Positions 10,601 to 17,818 of a stretch of DNA of 64,000 nucleotides are shown here, in pieces (within the stretch, counting starts at the first letter, position 1; each line of letters starts with the position of its first letter). Made by a program: the position numbers and the translations under genes. Under the pieces are notes generated by a model. It was not told where the DNA came from. It did not search any database and worked only from the letters and a program-made list of their open reading frames with translations. This stretch comes from Coprococcus sp. (GTDB taxonomy: Bacteria > Bacillota > Clostridia > Lachnospirales > Lachnospiraceae): NCBI GenBank assembly GCA_022793995.1, contig JAAWDY010000043.1:29375-93374 (forward strand), read 5' to 3'.

Positions 10601-11354
10601 GACGCATCCGTTAGCTAAGACGGACGAAAGGTTTGCCAAGCGCCTTATGGAACAGTTTACGTACCGGTATCCTTTCGAGAAGGAAGAACAGTTTAAGCTG
10701 AAGTATACTGTGTCCGAGCTGAAGAAGCGGTCCATGCCCCTGCTCCTTAGGGAACCTGGGGAAGACGGGGAGATTCTGGTGGAGGAGGAAGAGGTCATCC
10801 CGCTGGTTCCGAAATTTATGCAGGAGGAACATGAGCTGACGGGCGCATCTCGGGGAAGCGCATATCATAAGCTTTTAGAGCTTCTGGATTTTACAAAGGA
10901 ATATACCAAGGATACACTGGCGGCAGCAGTCGCTCATTTTCAGGAAGAGAAGCTTTTGAGCGAAGAGATGGCGGTATGCATCCGTGCGGAGGATATCCAA
11001 CATTTTCTGAGTACGGATATCGGAAAGAGGATGCATCAGGCGGCGCTTTTGGGACGTCTTTACCGGGAGCAGCCGTTTGTGTTCGGCATTGACGCAGGAG
11101 AAATGTATCCCGGCGCCGATAACGGGGAACTGGTATTGATCCAAGGGATCATCGACGTATTTTTTGAGGAAGAGGATCGCCTGATTGTGCTGGATTATAA
11201 AACGGATAAGGCACGGGAGGCAGGAGAGCTTGTCGAGAAATACCAGGAACAGCTGCATTTATATGGAAGAGCGCTGGAACAGATGACAGGAAAGAAGGCT
11301 GCGGAAAAAGTGATCTATTCGTTTACACTGCGGCAGGAAATCGTATTGGAGTGA
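7602..11354 (+). CDS. addA: ATP-dependent helicase/nuclease subunit AddA
   Basis: A subunit of AddAB: a UvrD-type superfamily 1 helicase fused to a RecB-type nuclease, 1250 residues as usual. Helicase motifs include AAAGSGKT (motif I), MIDEYQDSN (II), VGDVKQSIYRFR (III), NFRS (IV), MSIHKSKGLEFPVV (V) and YVAMTRAKEKL (VI). The nuclease domain has GIIDVFF followed by VLDYKTD and a QLHLYGRAL helix. Two acidic, repetitive linkers are unusual: one near residues 525-560 (gly/glu rich) and one near 690-712 (DADADTDAKRN type). The ATG follows AAAGGAGG. Confidence 0.96.
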   Translation: MAVKWTEEQKQVIDLRDRNILVSAAAGSGKTAVLVERIIARLTKDTYPVDVDRMLIVTYTEAAAAEMKERIVDALEKALAKNPSDIHLKRQLALIHTAKITTIHSFCLSVIREYFHTIDLDPGFRIAEEGEIRLLKQDVMREMLEARYEQGSEEFLRFVETFATGRGDDQLSELIQELFEYAGSYPDADAWLDGCADAYDTGLSEGSPFVQALLSYMKECLQDFQKLFAEAEEICREADGPYMYEKTIEADWQRLEPVFNARDLEGYFLAFQSLGAWAKLAANRDKEVSREKAERVKALRGAWKKLADDIQCGFFFQPRGEMEEDIALSRPVIHTLVELVKEFDRAFAAKKAEKNVIDFRDMEHFALKILTRREEGKLVPSEAAKEYQEQFVEVMIDEYQDSNLIQEAILGSVSRSSKGENNLFMVGDVKQSIYRFRLSRPELFMEKFDSYSTEEGDCRRIDLHKNFRSRREVLDSVNVIFRQIMTRKLGKIEYDDNAALYVGATYKEQKGNETEILVIDTETLGEEEESPEDGGYEGGTGGKGRSAGADAARETEARAAAERIHALLESHRVWDKELNEFRPVQCRDIALLTRSLAGWTDIFIRVLGEEGIPAFAPSKEGYFGTPEIGWMLDYLRVLDNFRQDIPLAAVLKSPFGECTNEELACIRKRYPKVAFHEAALMTAGILDEPEQTDADADTDAKRNAGEGKREETEEIPQAMREKLARIFGELARFRERVPYTAIHDLLWMIMKETGYRDYVYAMPGGEQRLANLEMLLARAKSFEAASYKGLFHFVRYIGQLQKYNVDFGEAGIYDEGTDAVRVMSIHKSKGLEFPVVIVAGMGKQFNTQDLKGSIVVHPELGVGMDAVDLVRRTKCPTIFKKIIQTETKLENLGEELRVLYVAMTRAKEKLILLGTVSKAAKKLADYEAREEDARTPLSFTTLAGAKCYYDWVLPAAAKLSGTLPLTVTLLDPGGIRAGGRTRRKMDRVEKEMFLNAAADRTHPLAKTDERFAKRLMEQFTYRYPFEKEEQFKLKYTVSELKKRSMPLLLREPGEDGEILVEEEEVIPLVPKFMQEEHELTGASRGSAYHKLLELLDFTKEYTKDTLAAAVAHFQEEKLLSEEMAVCIRAEDIQHFLSTDIGKRMHQAALLGRLYREQPFVFGIDAGEMYPGADNGELVLIQGIIDVFFEEEDRLIVLDYKTDKAREAGELVEKYQEQLHLYGRALEQMTGKKAAEKVIYSFTLRQEIVLE

Positions 11355-11437
11355 GACTGCATTGGTGGTATTCCAAATGTCGTTGTATGAGGGATACAAT
11401 TTGTAGAAATAACAGTAACAAAAGGATGGAATAAGAT

Positions 11438-12670
11438 ATGAAAAGAGGAGTATGCAGACTGTTTTTATGCATTCTATGCATCCTGTTACTTACAGGGTGT
11501 AATAAAACCGAGGAAACGGCTATGGTAAACAAACAACCAGAAAAAGTGGAACTGGTAGTCTGGGGAGCTGAGGAGGATACGGAACTGATGAATCAGATCA
11601 TCCAGAGCTTCGAGGCGAATTATCAGGGGCAGGCGGACTTCCAGATATCATTTGAAGTACAAGGAGAGTCCCAGTGTAAGGACGCATTGATCGGCGGGCT
11701 TGAGGAAGGCGCTGATGTGTTCACTTTTGCTGACGACCAGCTAAACGCGCTTGCAGCTGCAGGAGCCTTAGATCCAATTGAAAATGCAGATGAAATCAGG
11801 AGTAAGAATCTTTCCAATGCAGTGGAGGCGGCTTCGGTCGGGAGCAACCTCTATGCATATCCGCTGACGGCGGATAATGGATATTTCTTATATTATAACA
11901 AGCAGTTTATTACCGAAGAGCAGGCGCGGACGCTGGACGGGATATTGGATGCGGCGTCGGCAAGCGGCAGGCTGTTCACGATGGACTGGTCTTCGGCATG
12001 GTATGTGTACTCCTTTTTTGGAAATACAGGGCTTCAGGTAGGGCTTAACGATGACGGGATTACAAACTACTGTACATGGAACCAGGCGGACGGAAATCCC
12101 AGTGGTGTTGAAGTGGCGCAGGCAATGCTCCGGATAGCAGGAAGTTCAGGATTTGCCAGCCGTACGGATGAAGAATTCCTTAGCGGGGTAAGAGACGGCT
12201 CGGTGATTGCAGGTGTCAGCGGTGTGTGGAATGCTGTTGCAATAGAGGAAGTATGGGGAGAAAACGCAGGGGCAGCCAAGCTTCCAACCTATACCTGCAG
12301 CGACGGACAGATACAGATGGCGTCTTTTTCGGGATGTAAACTGATCGGTGTAAACGCATATTCGGAACAGCCTAAATGGGCGGCTGCACTTGCAGAGTGG
12401 ATTACGAATGAAGAGAATCAGCGTCTCCGTTTTGAGATGAGGGGACAAGGTCCGTCCAATATTGCGGTTGCTGATTCCGCAGAAATTCAGGCTTCGTATG
12501 CAATCGCCGCACTTTTAGAGCAGTCAGAGTTTTCTCAGCTCCAGCGGGTGGGCGGCAAGTTCTGGGATCCTGTTACAAAGTTTGCGGGAAATATGGCGGC
12601 AGGGAATCCTTCTGGACAGGGACTGCAGGAGCAGCTAGACGAGATGGTAGAAGGTGTTTCCGCGAGATAG
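11438..12670 (+). CDS. Extracellular solute-binding lipoprotein (carbohydrate/oligopeptide type)
   Basis: A 410-residue lipoprotein with signal MKRGVCRLFLC..., lipobox LLLTGC (Cys 21) and the two-lobe fold signature of family 1 solute-binding proteins (VELVVWGAEED near residue 40, EEGADVFTFADDQ near 90, TWNQADGNP in the second half, WAAALAEWI near the C-terminus). Maltose/sugar binding is the usual role, but the ligand cannot be read from sequence. No permease or ATPase gene lies nearby. Instead the next gene, 33 bases downstream, encodes a chemoreceptor-like protein, suggesting a sensing partner. Confidence is high for fold and low for function. Confidence 0.88.
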   Translation: MKRGVCRLFLCILCILLLTGCNKTEETAMVNKQPEKVELVVWGAEEDTELMNQIIQSFEANYQGQADFQISFEVQGESQCKDALIGGLEEGADVFTFADDQLNALAAAGALDPIENADEIRSKNLSNAVEAASVGSNLYAYPLTADNGYFLYYNKQFITEEQARTLDGILDAASASGRLFTMDWSSAWYVYSFFGNTGLQVGLNDDGITNYCTWNQADGNPSGVEVAQAMLRIAGSSGFASRTDEEFLSGVRDGSVIAGVSGVWNAVAIEEVWGENAGAAKLPTYTCSDGQIQMASFSGCKLIGVNAYSEQPKWAAALAEWITNEENQRLRFEMRGQGPSNIAVADSAEIQASYAIAALLEQSEFSQLQRVGGKFWDPVTKFAGNMAAGNPSGQGLQEQLDEMVEGVSAR

Positions 12671-12703
12671 ATCTAATATTACGAAAGGATAAGTGAGAAT
12701 AAG

Positions 12704-14290
12704 ATGAAGAATAAATTCAGTATACGGCAACGTCTGATCCTCCCGATCCTCCTTCTGGGAGTCGTGGCATTCACATCCAACGTCCTGTCGGTTTTCAGCA
12801 TCAATAATGTAAATTCAAATGCATTAAGGATTGTTGACGATTATATGGTGGGTTTGGAGACTTTGCAGAATATCCGCCACTCTACCACCAATATCCATAA
12901 GATGGCGCTGTCCCATATTGTCGCGGCAGACTATAACACTATGATTACTGTCGTGGCACAGATTAAGGAAGAAGAGAAGGTACTGGAAAAATATCTGGAT
13001 GAATATAAAAATTATGTCACGGAAGAGGAAGAGGCAATCTACGCGCAACTCCTGGAAAATTACGATTCTTTTAAGCATGCGTTGGTCTATCTTGTCTGTG
13101 CAAGCGCAGACAGCAAGACCCAGGACGCCTATGCGTATGCTAACGGCGACGTCGCAGGTTTCGGGGAAGCCATGGCAAAGAATACTGACGAACTGTATGC
13201 GGCTGTCAGCGCTCGGACGGACAGTGCAAGGCAGAAGCTTTTGGTCGTTTACATAAGTTCTCTTATTATCGCCGCAGCCGTGGTTGTCGCATGCGTGGTT
13301 CTGGTATTTGCCGCGGTCAGGATGATCAAGAAATACGTGATCACGCCGATTAAAGGAACAGTAGACACACTTCAGGGAAGTTCGAATAAACTTGACGAGG
13401 TGACGGGTGGAGTTCTGAATCATACCCGCACATCAGGTGAAAGCGCGAGAGGGCTTTCCGCTCTTACCGATTCTTTATCTATGGCGATCCAGAAGGTAGC
13501 AAATAGCGCGGCTCTCATAAACAACAGCGCGTCGGACGTTAAAGGGGATGTCCGAAGCATGGCGGAAGAATGCAGTGCGATAATGAGATACTCTTCTGAA
13601 ATGAAAGCGCGGGCAAACGAGATGGAGGTATCGGCGCAAACAAATACGGACGCCATCCAAAAGAAAGCTTCCGATATTCTAGAAGTACTTGAGGAGGCGA
13701 TCGAGAACAGTAAGAGCGTTGACCAGGTGAACAGCCTGACAAAAGATATCTTGTCTATCTCTTCAACGACCAACCTGATCGCCCTTAACGCATCCGTGGA
13801 GGCGATGCGTGCCGGGGAAGCAGGGAAAGGATTTGCAGTTGTTGCGAACGAAATTAAGAGCCTAGCAAATTCCTGCGGTGAAACAGCGGGTCGTATTCAA
13901 GAAGTGAATAAGATTGTCACAAACGCTGTATATAATCTCTCCAGGCATTCTCAGGATATGGCGGATTATTTAAATGAGACCATTTTGACGGAATTCCGGG
14001 AGTTTGTCCGTTCCGGCAGGCAATATAAGGAAGATGCTGACTATGTAAAAGAAATAATAGATGCGTTTAACGGCAGGATAGACAACCTTAGGAATTCTAT
14101 GACCGAGATAGCGGATTCTATCCAAAGTATTACAAAGGCGATCGATGAAGGCGCATCTGGAATTGCCGGAGTTGCGGGCAGCGCTAGGAATCTGGTTGAA
14201 GATATGGCGGATATCGCAGCACAGATGGATATCAACAGGGAAATTGTGGAAGAATTGAAGAAACAGATGGAGGTTTTAACCGAGCTGTAG
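12704..14290 (+). CDS. Methyl-accepting chemotaxis-type transmembrane receptor
   Basis: A 528-residue receptor with one transmembrane helix near residues 11-32, an extracellular four-helix-type ligand region to about 180, a second strongly hydrophobic helix (VYISSLIIAAAVVVACVVLVFAAV), then a long cytoplasmic coiled coil. The signalling tip reads NLIALNASVEAMRAGEAGKG and continues FAVVANEIKSLA, a clear match to the hairpin that contacts CheW and CheA, though SVEAM replaces the more usual AIEAA. The HAMP region is weak. It follows the solute-binding lipoprotein with no terminator between them and is closed by a hairpin with a T run. No che or flagellar genes are in the window. Confidence 0.87.
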   Translation: MKNKFSIRQRLILPILLLGVVAFTSNVLSVFSINNVNSNALRIVDDYMVGLETLQNIRHSTTNIHKMALSHIVAADYNTMITVVAQIKEEEKVLEKYLDEYKNYVTEEEEAIYAQLLENYDSFKHALVYLVCASADSKTQDAYAYANGDVAGFGEAMAKNTDELYAAVSARTDSARQKLLVVYISSLIIAAAVVVACVVLVFAAVRMIKKYVITPIKGTVDTLQGSSNKLDEVTGGVLNHTRTSGESARGLSALTDSLSMAIQKVANSAALINNSASDVKGDVRSMAEECSAIMRYSSEMKARANEMEVSAQTNTDAIQKKASDILEVLEEAIENSKSVDQVNSLTKDILSISSTTNLIALNASVEAMRAGEAGKGFAVVANEIKSLANSCGETAGRIQEVNKIVTNAVYNLSRHSQDMADYLNETILTEFREFVRSGRQYKEDADYVKEIIDAFNGRIDNLRNSMTEIADSIQSITKAIDEGASGIAGVAGSARNLVEDMADIAAQMDINREIVEELKKQMEVLTEL

Positions 14291-14364
14291 GGGAAGCGTA
14301 ATAGCAGAGCGGGGTACACCAGAACTTGATGCCGCACGTGACACATGTTAGATAGAAGAGGAAA

Positions 14365-14393
14365 AATAGCCTGTGTATTGCAGGTTATTTTTT
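14365..14393 (+). terminator. Rho-independent terminator after the receptor gene
   Basis: Nine-pair stem (AATAGCCTG with CAGGTTATT, one G-U pair), a seven-base loop and a following run of T. It sits 75 bases behind the receptor stop codon and ends the solute-binding protein/receptor transcript. Confidence 0.75.
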
Positions 14394-14429
14394 GTGTAAA
14401 AAAATATATAAGAAAAAAATAATATTATA

Positions 14430-14458
14430 TTGACAACCAATATTATATAAAATATAAT
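14430..14458 (+). promoter_or_regulatory. Sigma-A promoter of the PadR operon
   Basis: A perfect -35 hexamer TTGACA (14430-14435), a 17-base spacer and a perfect -10 TATAAT (14453-14458). It lies upstream of the PadR-type regulator and would drive the four-gene envelope module. Confidence 0.85.
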
Positions 14459-14462
14459 ATTG
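14438..14462. promoter_or_regulatory. Candidate PadR operator overlapping the -10 box
   Basis: A perfect 11-base inverted repeat, CAATATTATAT and its complement, separated by AAA, covering the spacer and the -10 of the promoter above. A further CAATATTGG half site lies downstream near 14472. PadR proteins commonly repress their own operons from such palindromes; assignment to this PadR is inference. Confidence 0.65.
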
Positions 14463-14550
14463 CTAATAAATCAATATTGGAAATGGAATAGCTAACAGAG
14501 GAAGCATCAACCTATCAGCGATGGAATTTAATAGGAAAGGAGTTGAGAAT

Positions 14551-14874
14551 ATGGTATTTAATACTGGTGCAGCCCTTCTGGATGCGATTGTTCTTGCGGT
14601 TGTTTCCCATGAGAAGGAGGGTACCTATGGATACCGGATCACACAGGATGTGCGCAGAGCCCTGGATGTATCAGAATCTACGCTGTATCCGGTGCTCAGA
14701 AGGCTGCAGAAGGATGAATGTCTGATGGCATACGACATGCAGTTCGACGGACGGAACCGGCGCTATTATAAAGTGACTGAAAAAGGGATGGCACAGCTTA
14801 ATTTGTACCGGGTCGAGTGGAAGAGTTATTCTCAGAAGATTACAGCGATGTTTGAGAGAGGGGTGAGAGTATGA
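14551..14874 (+). CDS. PadR-family transcriptional regulator
   Basis: A 107-residue PadR regulator with the winged helix (AIVLAVVSHEKEGTYGYRITQ, SESTLYPVLRRLQKDECL, GRNRRYYKVTEKG) followed by a short dimerising helix. The start at ATG 14551 is chosen because AAAGGAG lies ten bases ahead; the ORF track adds ten residues from an upstream ATG without a site. The stop overlaps the next start by four bases. PadR/HAAS gene pairs are widespread in Firmicutes, where PadR represses a membrane-protein operon; a near-perfect operator sits over its promoter here. Confidence 0.93.
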   Translation: MVFNTGAALLDAIVLAVVSHEKEGTYGYRITQDVRRALDVSESTLYPVLRRLQKDECLMAYDMQFDGRNRRYYKVTEKGMAQLNLYRVEWKSYSQKITAMFERGVRV

Positions 14875-15593
14875 ACCGCAGGGAGTTCATGGACAGATTA
14901 GAGGCATTGCTTCAAAGTATTTCACCGGAGGAGAGGAATGAGGCGATGCAGTATTACAACGATTATTTTGATGATGCAGGCCCGGAGAATGAAGGGCGTG
15001 TGATCCGGGAGCTGGAAAGTCCGGAAAAGGTGGCGGCGATTATTAGGACAGGACTGGCCGACGGGGACGATGGAAACAAATTTTACAGTGAACGAAGTGA
15101 ATACAGGGAAACAGGCTATACGGATACACGTTTTGAGGAGTATAAGGTTCCGGTGGCAAGAGAGATGAGCGCGAATGGAAGAGAGGACAGGGGGACTCAG
15201 GGAAAGGGACCGTGGACCAGCCGTCCTTTGAAGATTTTGCTAATCATCCTGATTATCTGTGTCGGTGTACCGACAGTGATACCGGCCGTAGGCGGCGTTT
15301 TCCTTGGCATACTCGGGATACTGGCGGCGATCTTTGGAGTGATCGTGGCGTTCCTGTTCGCAGGAGTAGGCATTATGATCGGCGGTGTCGTGTGCTTTGC
15401 AACAGGGGTAGTACAACTCTTTCATTTCACCCCGGCGGGTATTTTACTGATCGGGATCGGGCTTTTGCTGGCTGCGCTGGGCGCGGTGCTGACCGCATTT
15501 ATGTGGTGGCTCTGTATCGTTAAGATGATGCCTACGGTATTCCGGGGAGTGGTAGAGATATTCAGGAAACCGTTTCAGAAAGGGAGGCGATAG
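14871..15593 (+). CDS. HAAS/DUF1700-domain membrane protein
   Basis: A 240-residue protein with an N-terminal cytoplasmic HAAS domain (NRREFMDRLEALLQSISPEE, then YYNDYFDDAG), a polar linker and three to four hydrophobic segments from about residue 122 (LLIILIICVGVPTVIPAV, ILGILAAIFGVIVAFLFAG, ILLIGIGLLLAALGAV). HAAS proteins are known partners of PadR regulators and occur with DUF4097 and PspC genes, as here. The likely role is in envelope or membrane stress sensing; the molecular function is unknown. Confidence 0.88.
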   Translation: MNRREFMDRLEALLQSISPEERNEAMQYYNDYFDDAGPENEGRVIRELESPEKVAAIIRTGLADGDDGNKFYSERSEYRETGYTDTRFEEYKVPVAREMSANGREDRGTQGKGPWTSRPLKILLIILIICVGVPTVIPAVGGVFLGILGILAAIFGVIVAFLFAGVGIMIGGVVCFATGVVQLFHFTPAGILLIGIGLLLAALGAVLTAFMWWLCIVKMMPTVFRGVVEIFRKPFQKGRR

Positions 15594-15595
15594 AT

Positions 15596-16471
15596 TTGAG
15601 ACGAGGATGGAAAATTTTTTGGATTATTGTCGCAGTACTGACAGGATTGGGAATCGCGTGTTGCGCGGCTGCGCTGGCTTTGGGAATATCTTCTTCCCAG
15701 ATCAGGGAGATATACCCGGACGGCATCGGATTTTTCCAAAGTATCCATACAGAGGAGAGCAATCTGCCGGAAGACGTGGAGGCGAAAAACGAAGGGGAAG
15801 TAAGCGTCTATGAGGACATCACATCGTTGGAAGCCGATATCGGAGGCTATGAGTTGAAGATACGGCCGAGTGAAGACGAGGACGTACGGGTCGATACAAC
15901 GGACTGCTGGTTTGGAGGAGACACGGAGATCGCGGTGTATGAAAAGAATGGGAGACTCTATATCAAGACTGTCCAGAGCGGAGAGTTCCTAGATGTTTTC
16001 TCGTTTTTCACCGAAAGGGGAGAGCATTACGGGGAAATCCGCGTCTATCTGCCGACATCGCTCAGGCTTACGGAGGCAGAACTTTCAATCGGGGCTGCGG
16101 AGGTAGAGATCGATACGTTAAAAGCAGATAAGACGAAGATTTCGATCGGGGCTGCGGACTGCCACATCCAGCGCATAGAGACAGAAAAGGCCGATATCAT
16201 GGTGGGCGGGGGAGACCTGGAGCTTGCCGGGAAGATAGACGGAGACATCACAGTAAAATGCGGCGCGGGGGATGTGGATCTCGAGCTTAAGGGCGGCGAG
16301 AGCGATTATAATTATGATGTTGTCTGCGGCGCAGGTGAAGTTGAGATTGGGGAAGCGGAGTACGGAGGTGCGGCCAGCACGAAAAGGATCGACAATGGCA
16401 GCAGCCGTACCGTGGATATCAAATGTGGAGCAGGAAAAGTAGAGATTTCTTTTAAGAAGGAGGATATGTAA
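15596..16471 (+). CDS. DUF4097-domain protein with N-terminal membrane anchor
   Basis: A 291-residue protein with one N-terminal transmembrane helix (IFWIIVAVLTGLGIACCAAALAL) and a repetitive beta-rich outer domain of DUF4097 type. Repeating strands such as LSIGAAEVEIDTLKAD, ISIGAADCHIQRIETEKAD, VKCGAGDVDLELKGG and IKCGAGKVEISF suggest a right-handed beta-helix or stack. It starts with TTG at 15596, after AGGGAGG and directly behind the HAAS gene stop, and its stop overlaps the PspC ATG. It is probably an envelope-surface partner of the HAAS protein; no enzymatic function is claimed. Confidence 0.86.
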   Translation: MRRGWKIFWIIVAVLTGLGIACCAAALALGISSSQIREIYPDGIGFFQSIHTEESNLPEDVEAKNEGEVSVYEDITSLEADIGGYELKIRPSEDEDVRVDTTDCWFGGDTEIAVYEKNGRLYIKTVQSGEFLDVFSFFTERGEHYGEIRVYLPTSLRLTEAELSIGAAEVEIDTLKADKTKISIGAADCHIQRIETEKADIMVGGGDLELAGKIDGDITVKCGAGDVDLELKGGESDYNYDVVCGAGEVEIGEAEYGGAASTKRIDNGSSRTVDIKCGAGKVEISFKKEDM

Positions 16472-16668
16472 TGGAACCGAAACGTTTATACCGTTCAAGA
16501 ATGAACCGCACGATCTGCGGAGTATGCGGAGGAATCGCAGAATATTTTAACATTGACCCAACGATCGTAAGGCTGGGGGGCGTGCTCTTGGCATGTATCA
16601 GCTTTGGGACCGGCGTGCTGGCTTATTTTATAGCGGCTGTCATCATACCGGATAATCCCCAGTATTGA
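16471..16668 (+). CDS. PspC-domain membrane protein
   Basis: A 65-residue PspC domain: RLYRSRMNRTICGVCGGIAEYFNIDPTIVRL followed by one hydrophobic helix (GGVLLACISFGTGVLAYFIAAVII). PspC-like proteins act in phage-shock/envelope-stress systems. The start overlaps the DUF4097 stop, so it closes the PadR-HAAS-DUF4097 operon. The stop codon is followed at once by a possible forespore promoter for the next gene. Confidence 0.9.
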   Translation: MEPKRLYRSRMNRTICGVCGGIAEYFNIDPTIVRLGGVLLACISFGTGVLAYFIAAVIIPDNPQY

Positions 16669-16680
16669 TTCCCCTGTCGG

Positions 16681-16710
16681 TGAATAAAAGGGAAGATATG
16701 GGAAATACTC
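16681..16710 (+). promoter_or_regulatory. Possible forespore sigma-G/sigma-F type promoter
   Basis: TGAATA at 16681-16686 matches the sigma-G -35 consensus; 17 bases later AATACTC matches five of seven positions of the CATACTA-type -10. It sits about 20 bases ahead of the spore protein start, the expected place. This reading is by eye and not unique. Confidence 0.5.
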
Positions 16711-16730
16711 CTGTAAAGGAGTTGATTCAC

Positions 16731-16934
16731 ATGAATGAAAAAAAGCAAAAACCGATCCGTTTGGAAGATATTCAGAAAATGGAAGGGGAAGAAAAACTGA
16801 AATATGAAATAGCGGAAGAACTTGGGCTTTTGGACAAAGTGCTGGAGGGAGGGTGGCGCGCCCTCACCTCTAAAGAAACGGGCAGGATAGGAGGAATTAT
16901 TTCCAAGAAAAGAAAAGATGATTTAAAAAATTAA
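16731..16934 (+). CDS. Small acid-soluble spore protein, alpha/beta type
   Basis: A 67-residue protein related to alpha/beta-type small acid-soluble spore proteins, which coat and protect spore DNA. The central LKYEIAEELGLLDKV holds the E-I/F-A-x-E germination-protease type site, and SKETGRIGGIISKK matches the conserved DNA-binding second helix with G-R-x-G-G. It starts at ATG 16731, nine bases behind AAGGAG; the ORF track adds an upstream extension without a site. Its presence supports a spore-forming lineage. Confidence 0.85.
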   Translation: MNEKKQKPIRLEDIQKMEGEEKLKYEIAEELGLLDKVLEGGWRALTSKETGRIGGIISKKRKDDLKN

Positions 16935-16984
16935 AAAGAATGTTAACAAGTATGTTAAAAAGTATGAAGTTTCTGCAACGTCGG

Positions 16985-17013
16985 TTGAAAAAATGCTGTG
17001 GGTTTGGTATAAT
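16985..17013 (+). promoter_or_regulatory. Sigma-A promoter of the glycosyltransferase-like gene
   Basis: TTGAAA (16985-16990), a 17-base spacer and TATAAT (17008-17013), ending about 30 bases before the start codon. With the terminator at 17727 it makes the next gene a single-gene unit. Confidence 0.75.
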
Positions 17014-17044
17014 CGCTTGACTGAAAAGAAAACAGGTGAATTTT

Positions 17045-17728
17045 ATGGATAAAAAGATGAACGTGTTGGATGTGCGGTTAGACGATTATACAGCCAAAGA
17101 TGCCATGAAAGCGGTCGCTGAATATCTGCAGACAGAGCTGGTGAGCACGGTCAAGATCGTGACCGCGGACGTCCTGATACAGGCCGCGCAGACGGACAGG
17201 CTTAAGGAAGAAATCGAGCAGCTGGATCTGGTGCTCGCAGGGAATAAAGCGATTCTTGAAGCGGCTGAAGTCCTGGATAAGAGGCGTCTCGAAGAAGCGC
17301 ACAATCAGACGTTCCAGAAGATGTTATTCCGCTATTTCCACAAGAACCATTTCGGTCTTTTTGTGCTGGCAGATTCCGAGGAGGAATTGATGTGGCTGAA
17401 GGCATACCTGGAAGATCACTACGGGGGGATCCGCATTGTGGGCGGAGAAGTCGTCCCTGGAGATGAGAGCGCGGATGATATGATCATGAACCAGATCAAC
17501 GGCTCGGAGGTGGACTGTGTACTGGCAGGGTTGACCTCACCGAAGCAGGAAGATTTTATCCTGCGCTGTCGGGAGGCGTTGAACGCTCGGTTGTGGCTTG
17601 GGATCGGTAGGGAAGATCTTCCACAACTTGGAGAAACTGGCGTAAAGGAAAAGATGAGGGAGCTTTTTGAGCGCACGATACTGAAGCGTAGAGTAGAAAA
17701 AGAAAAGAAAAAGAGTCATTGTAGCTGA
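17045..17728 (+). CDS. WecG/TagA/CpsF-family glycosyltransferase-like protein (divergent)
   Basis: A 227-residue protein with the GT26 pattern: MNVLDVRLDDYT at the start, VKIVTADVLIQAAQ, a Rossmann-like FGLFVLADSEEELMWLKAYL segment, IRIVGGEVVP and VDCVLAGLTSPKQEDFIL, all in the family order. In WecG/TagA enzymes this fold transfers N-acetylmannosamine-type sugars to lipid carriers. Here the usual proline-Asp-Gly segment after the first domain reads AGNKAILEAA, so activity is doubtful. The start is ATG 17045 behind an AGGTGA site. The gene has its own promoter and terminator. Confidence 0.75.
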   Translation: MDKKMNVLDVRLDDYTAKDAMKAVAEYLQTELVSTVKIVTADVLIQAAQTDRLKEEIEQLDLVLAGNKAILEAAEVLDKRRLEEAHNQTFQKMLFRYFHKNHFGLFVLADSEEELMWLKAYLEDHYGGIRIVGGEVVPGDESADDMIMNQINGSEVDCVLAGLTSPKQEDFILRCREALNARLWLGIGREDLPQLGETGVKEKMRELFERTILKRRVEKEKKKSHCS

Positions 17729-17769
17729 GGAAATGCATAAAAAGATGCGATTTCCTCTTTCTTTTTTTG
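17727..17769 (+). terminator. Rho-independent terminator
   Basis: GAGGAAATGCAT and its near-complement around a six-base loop, followed by TTTCTTTTTTT. It ends the glycosyltransferase-like transcript, beginning inside its stop codon. Confidence 0.85.
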
Positions 17770-17818
17770 TGTATTTGTATTAAAGTATAGTATAACAGTG
17801 ACGACGGAGGGAAATCAT

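Noticed and set aside
11438-12670. Solute-binding protein as part of a full ABC importer in this window
   Set aside because: No permease or ATPase flanks it; addA lies upstream and a chemoreceptor downstream.
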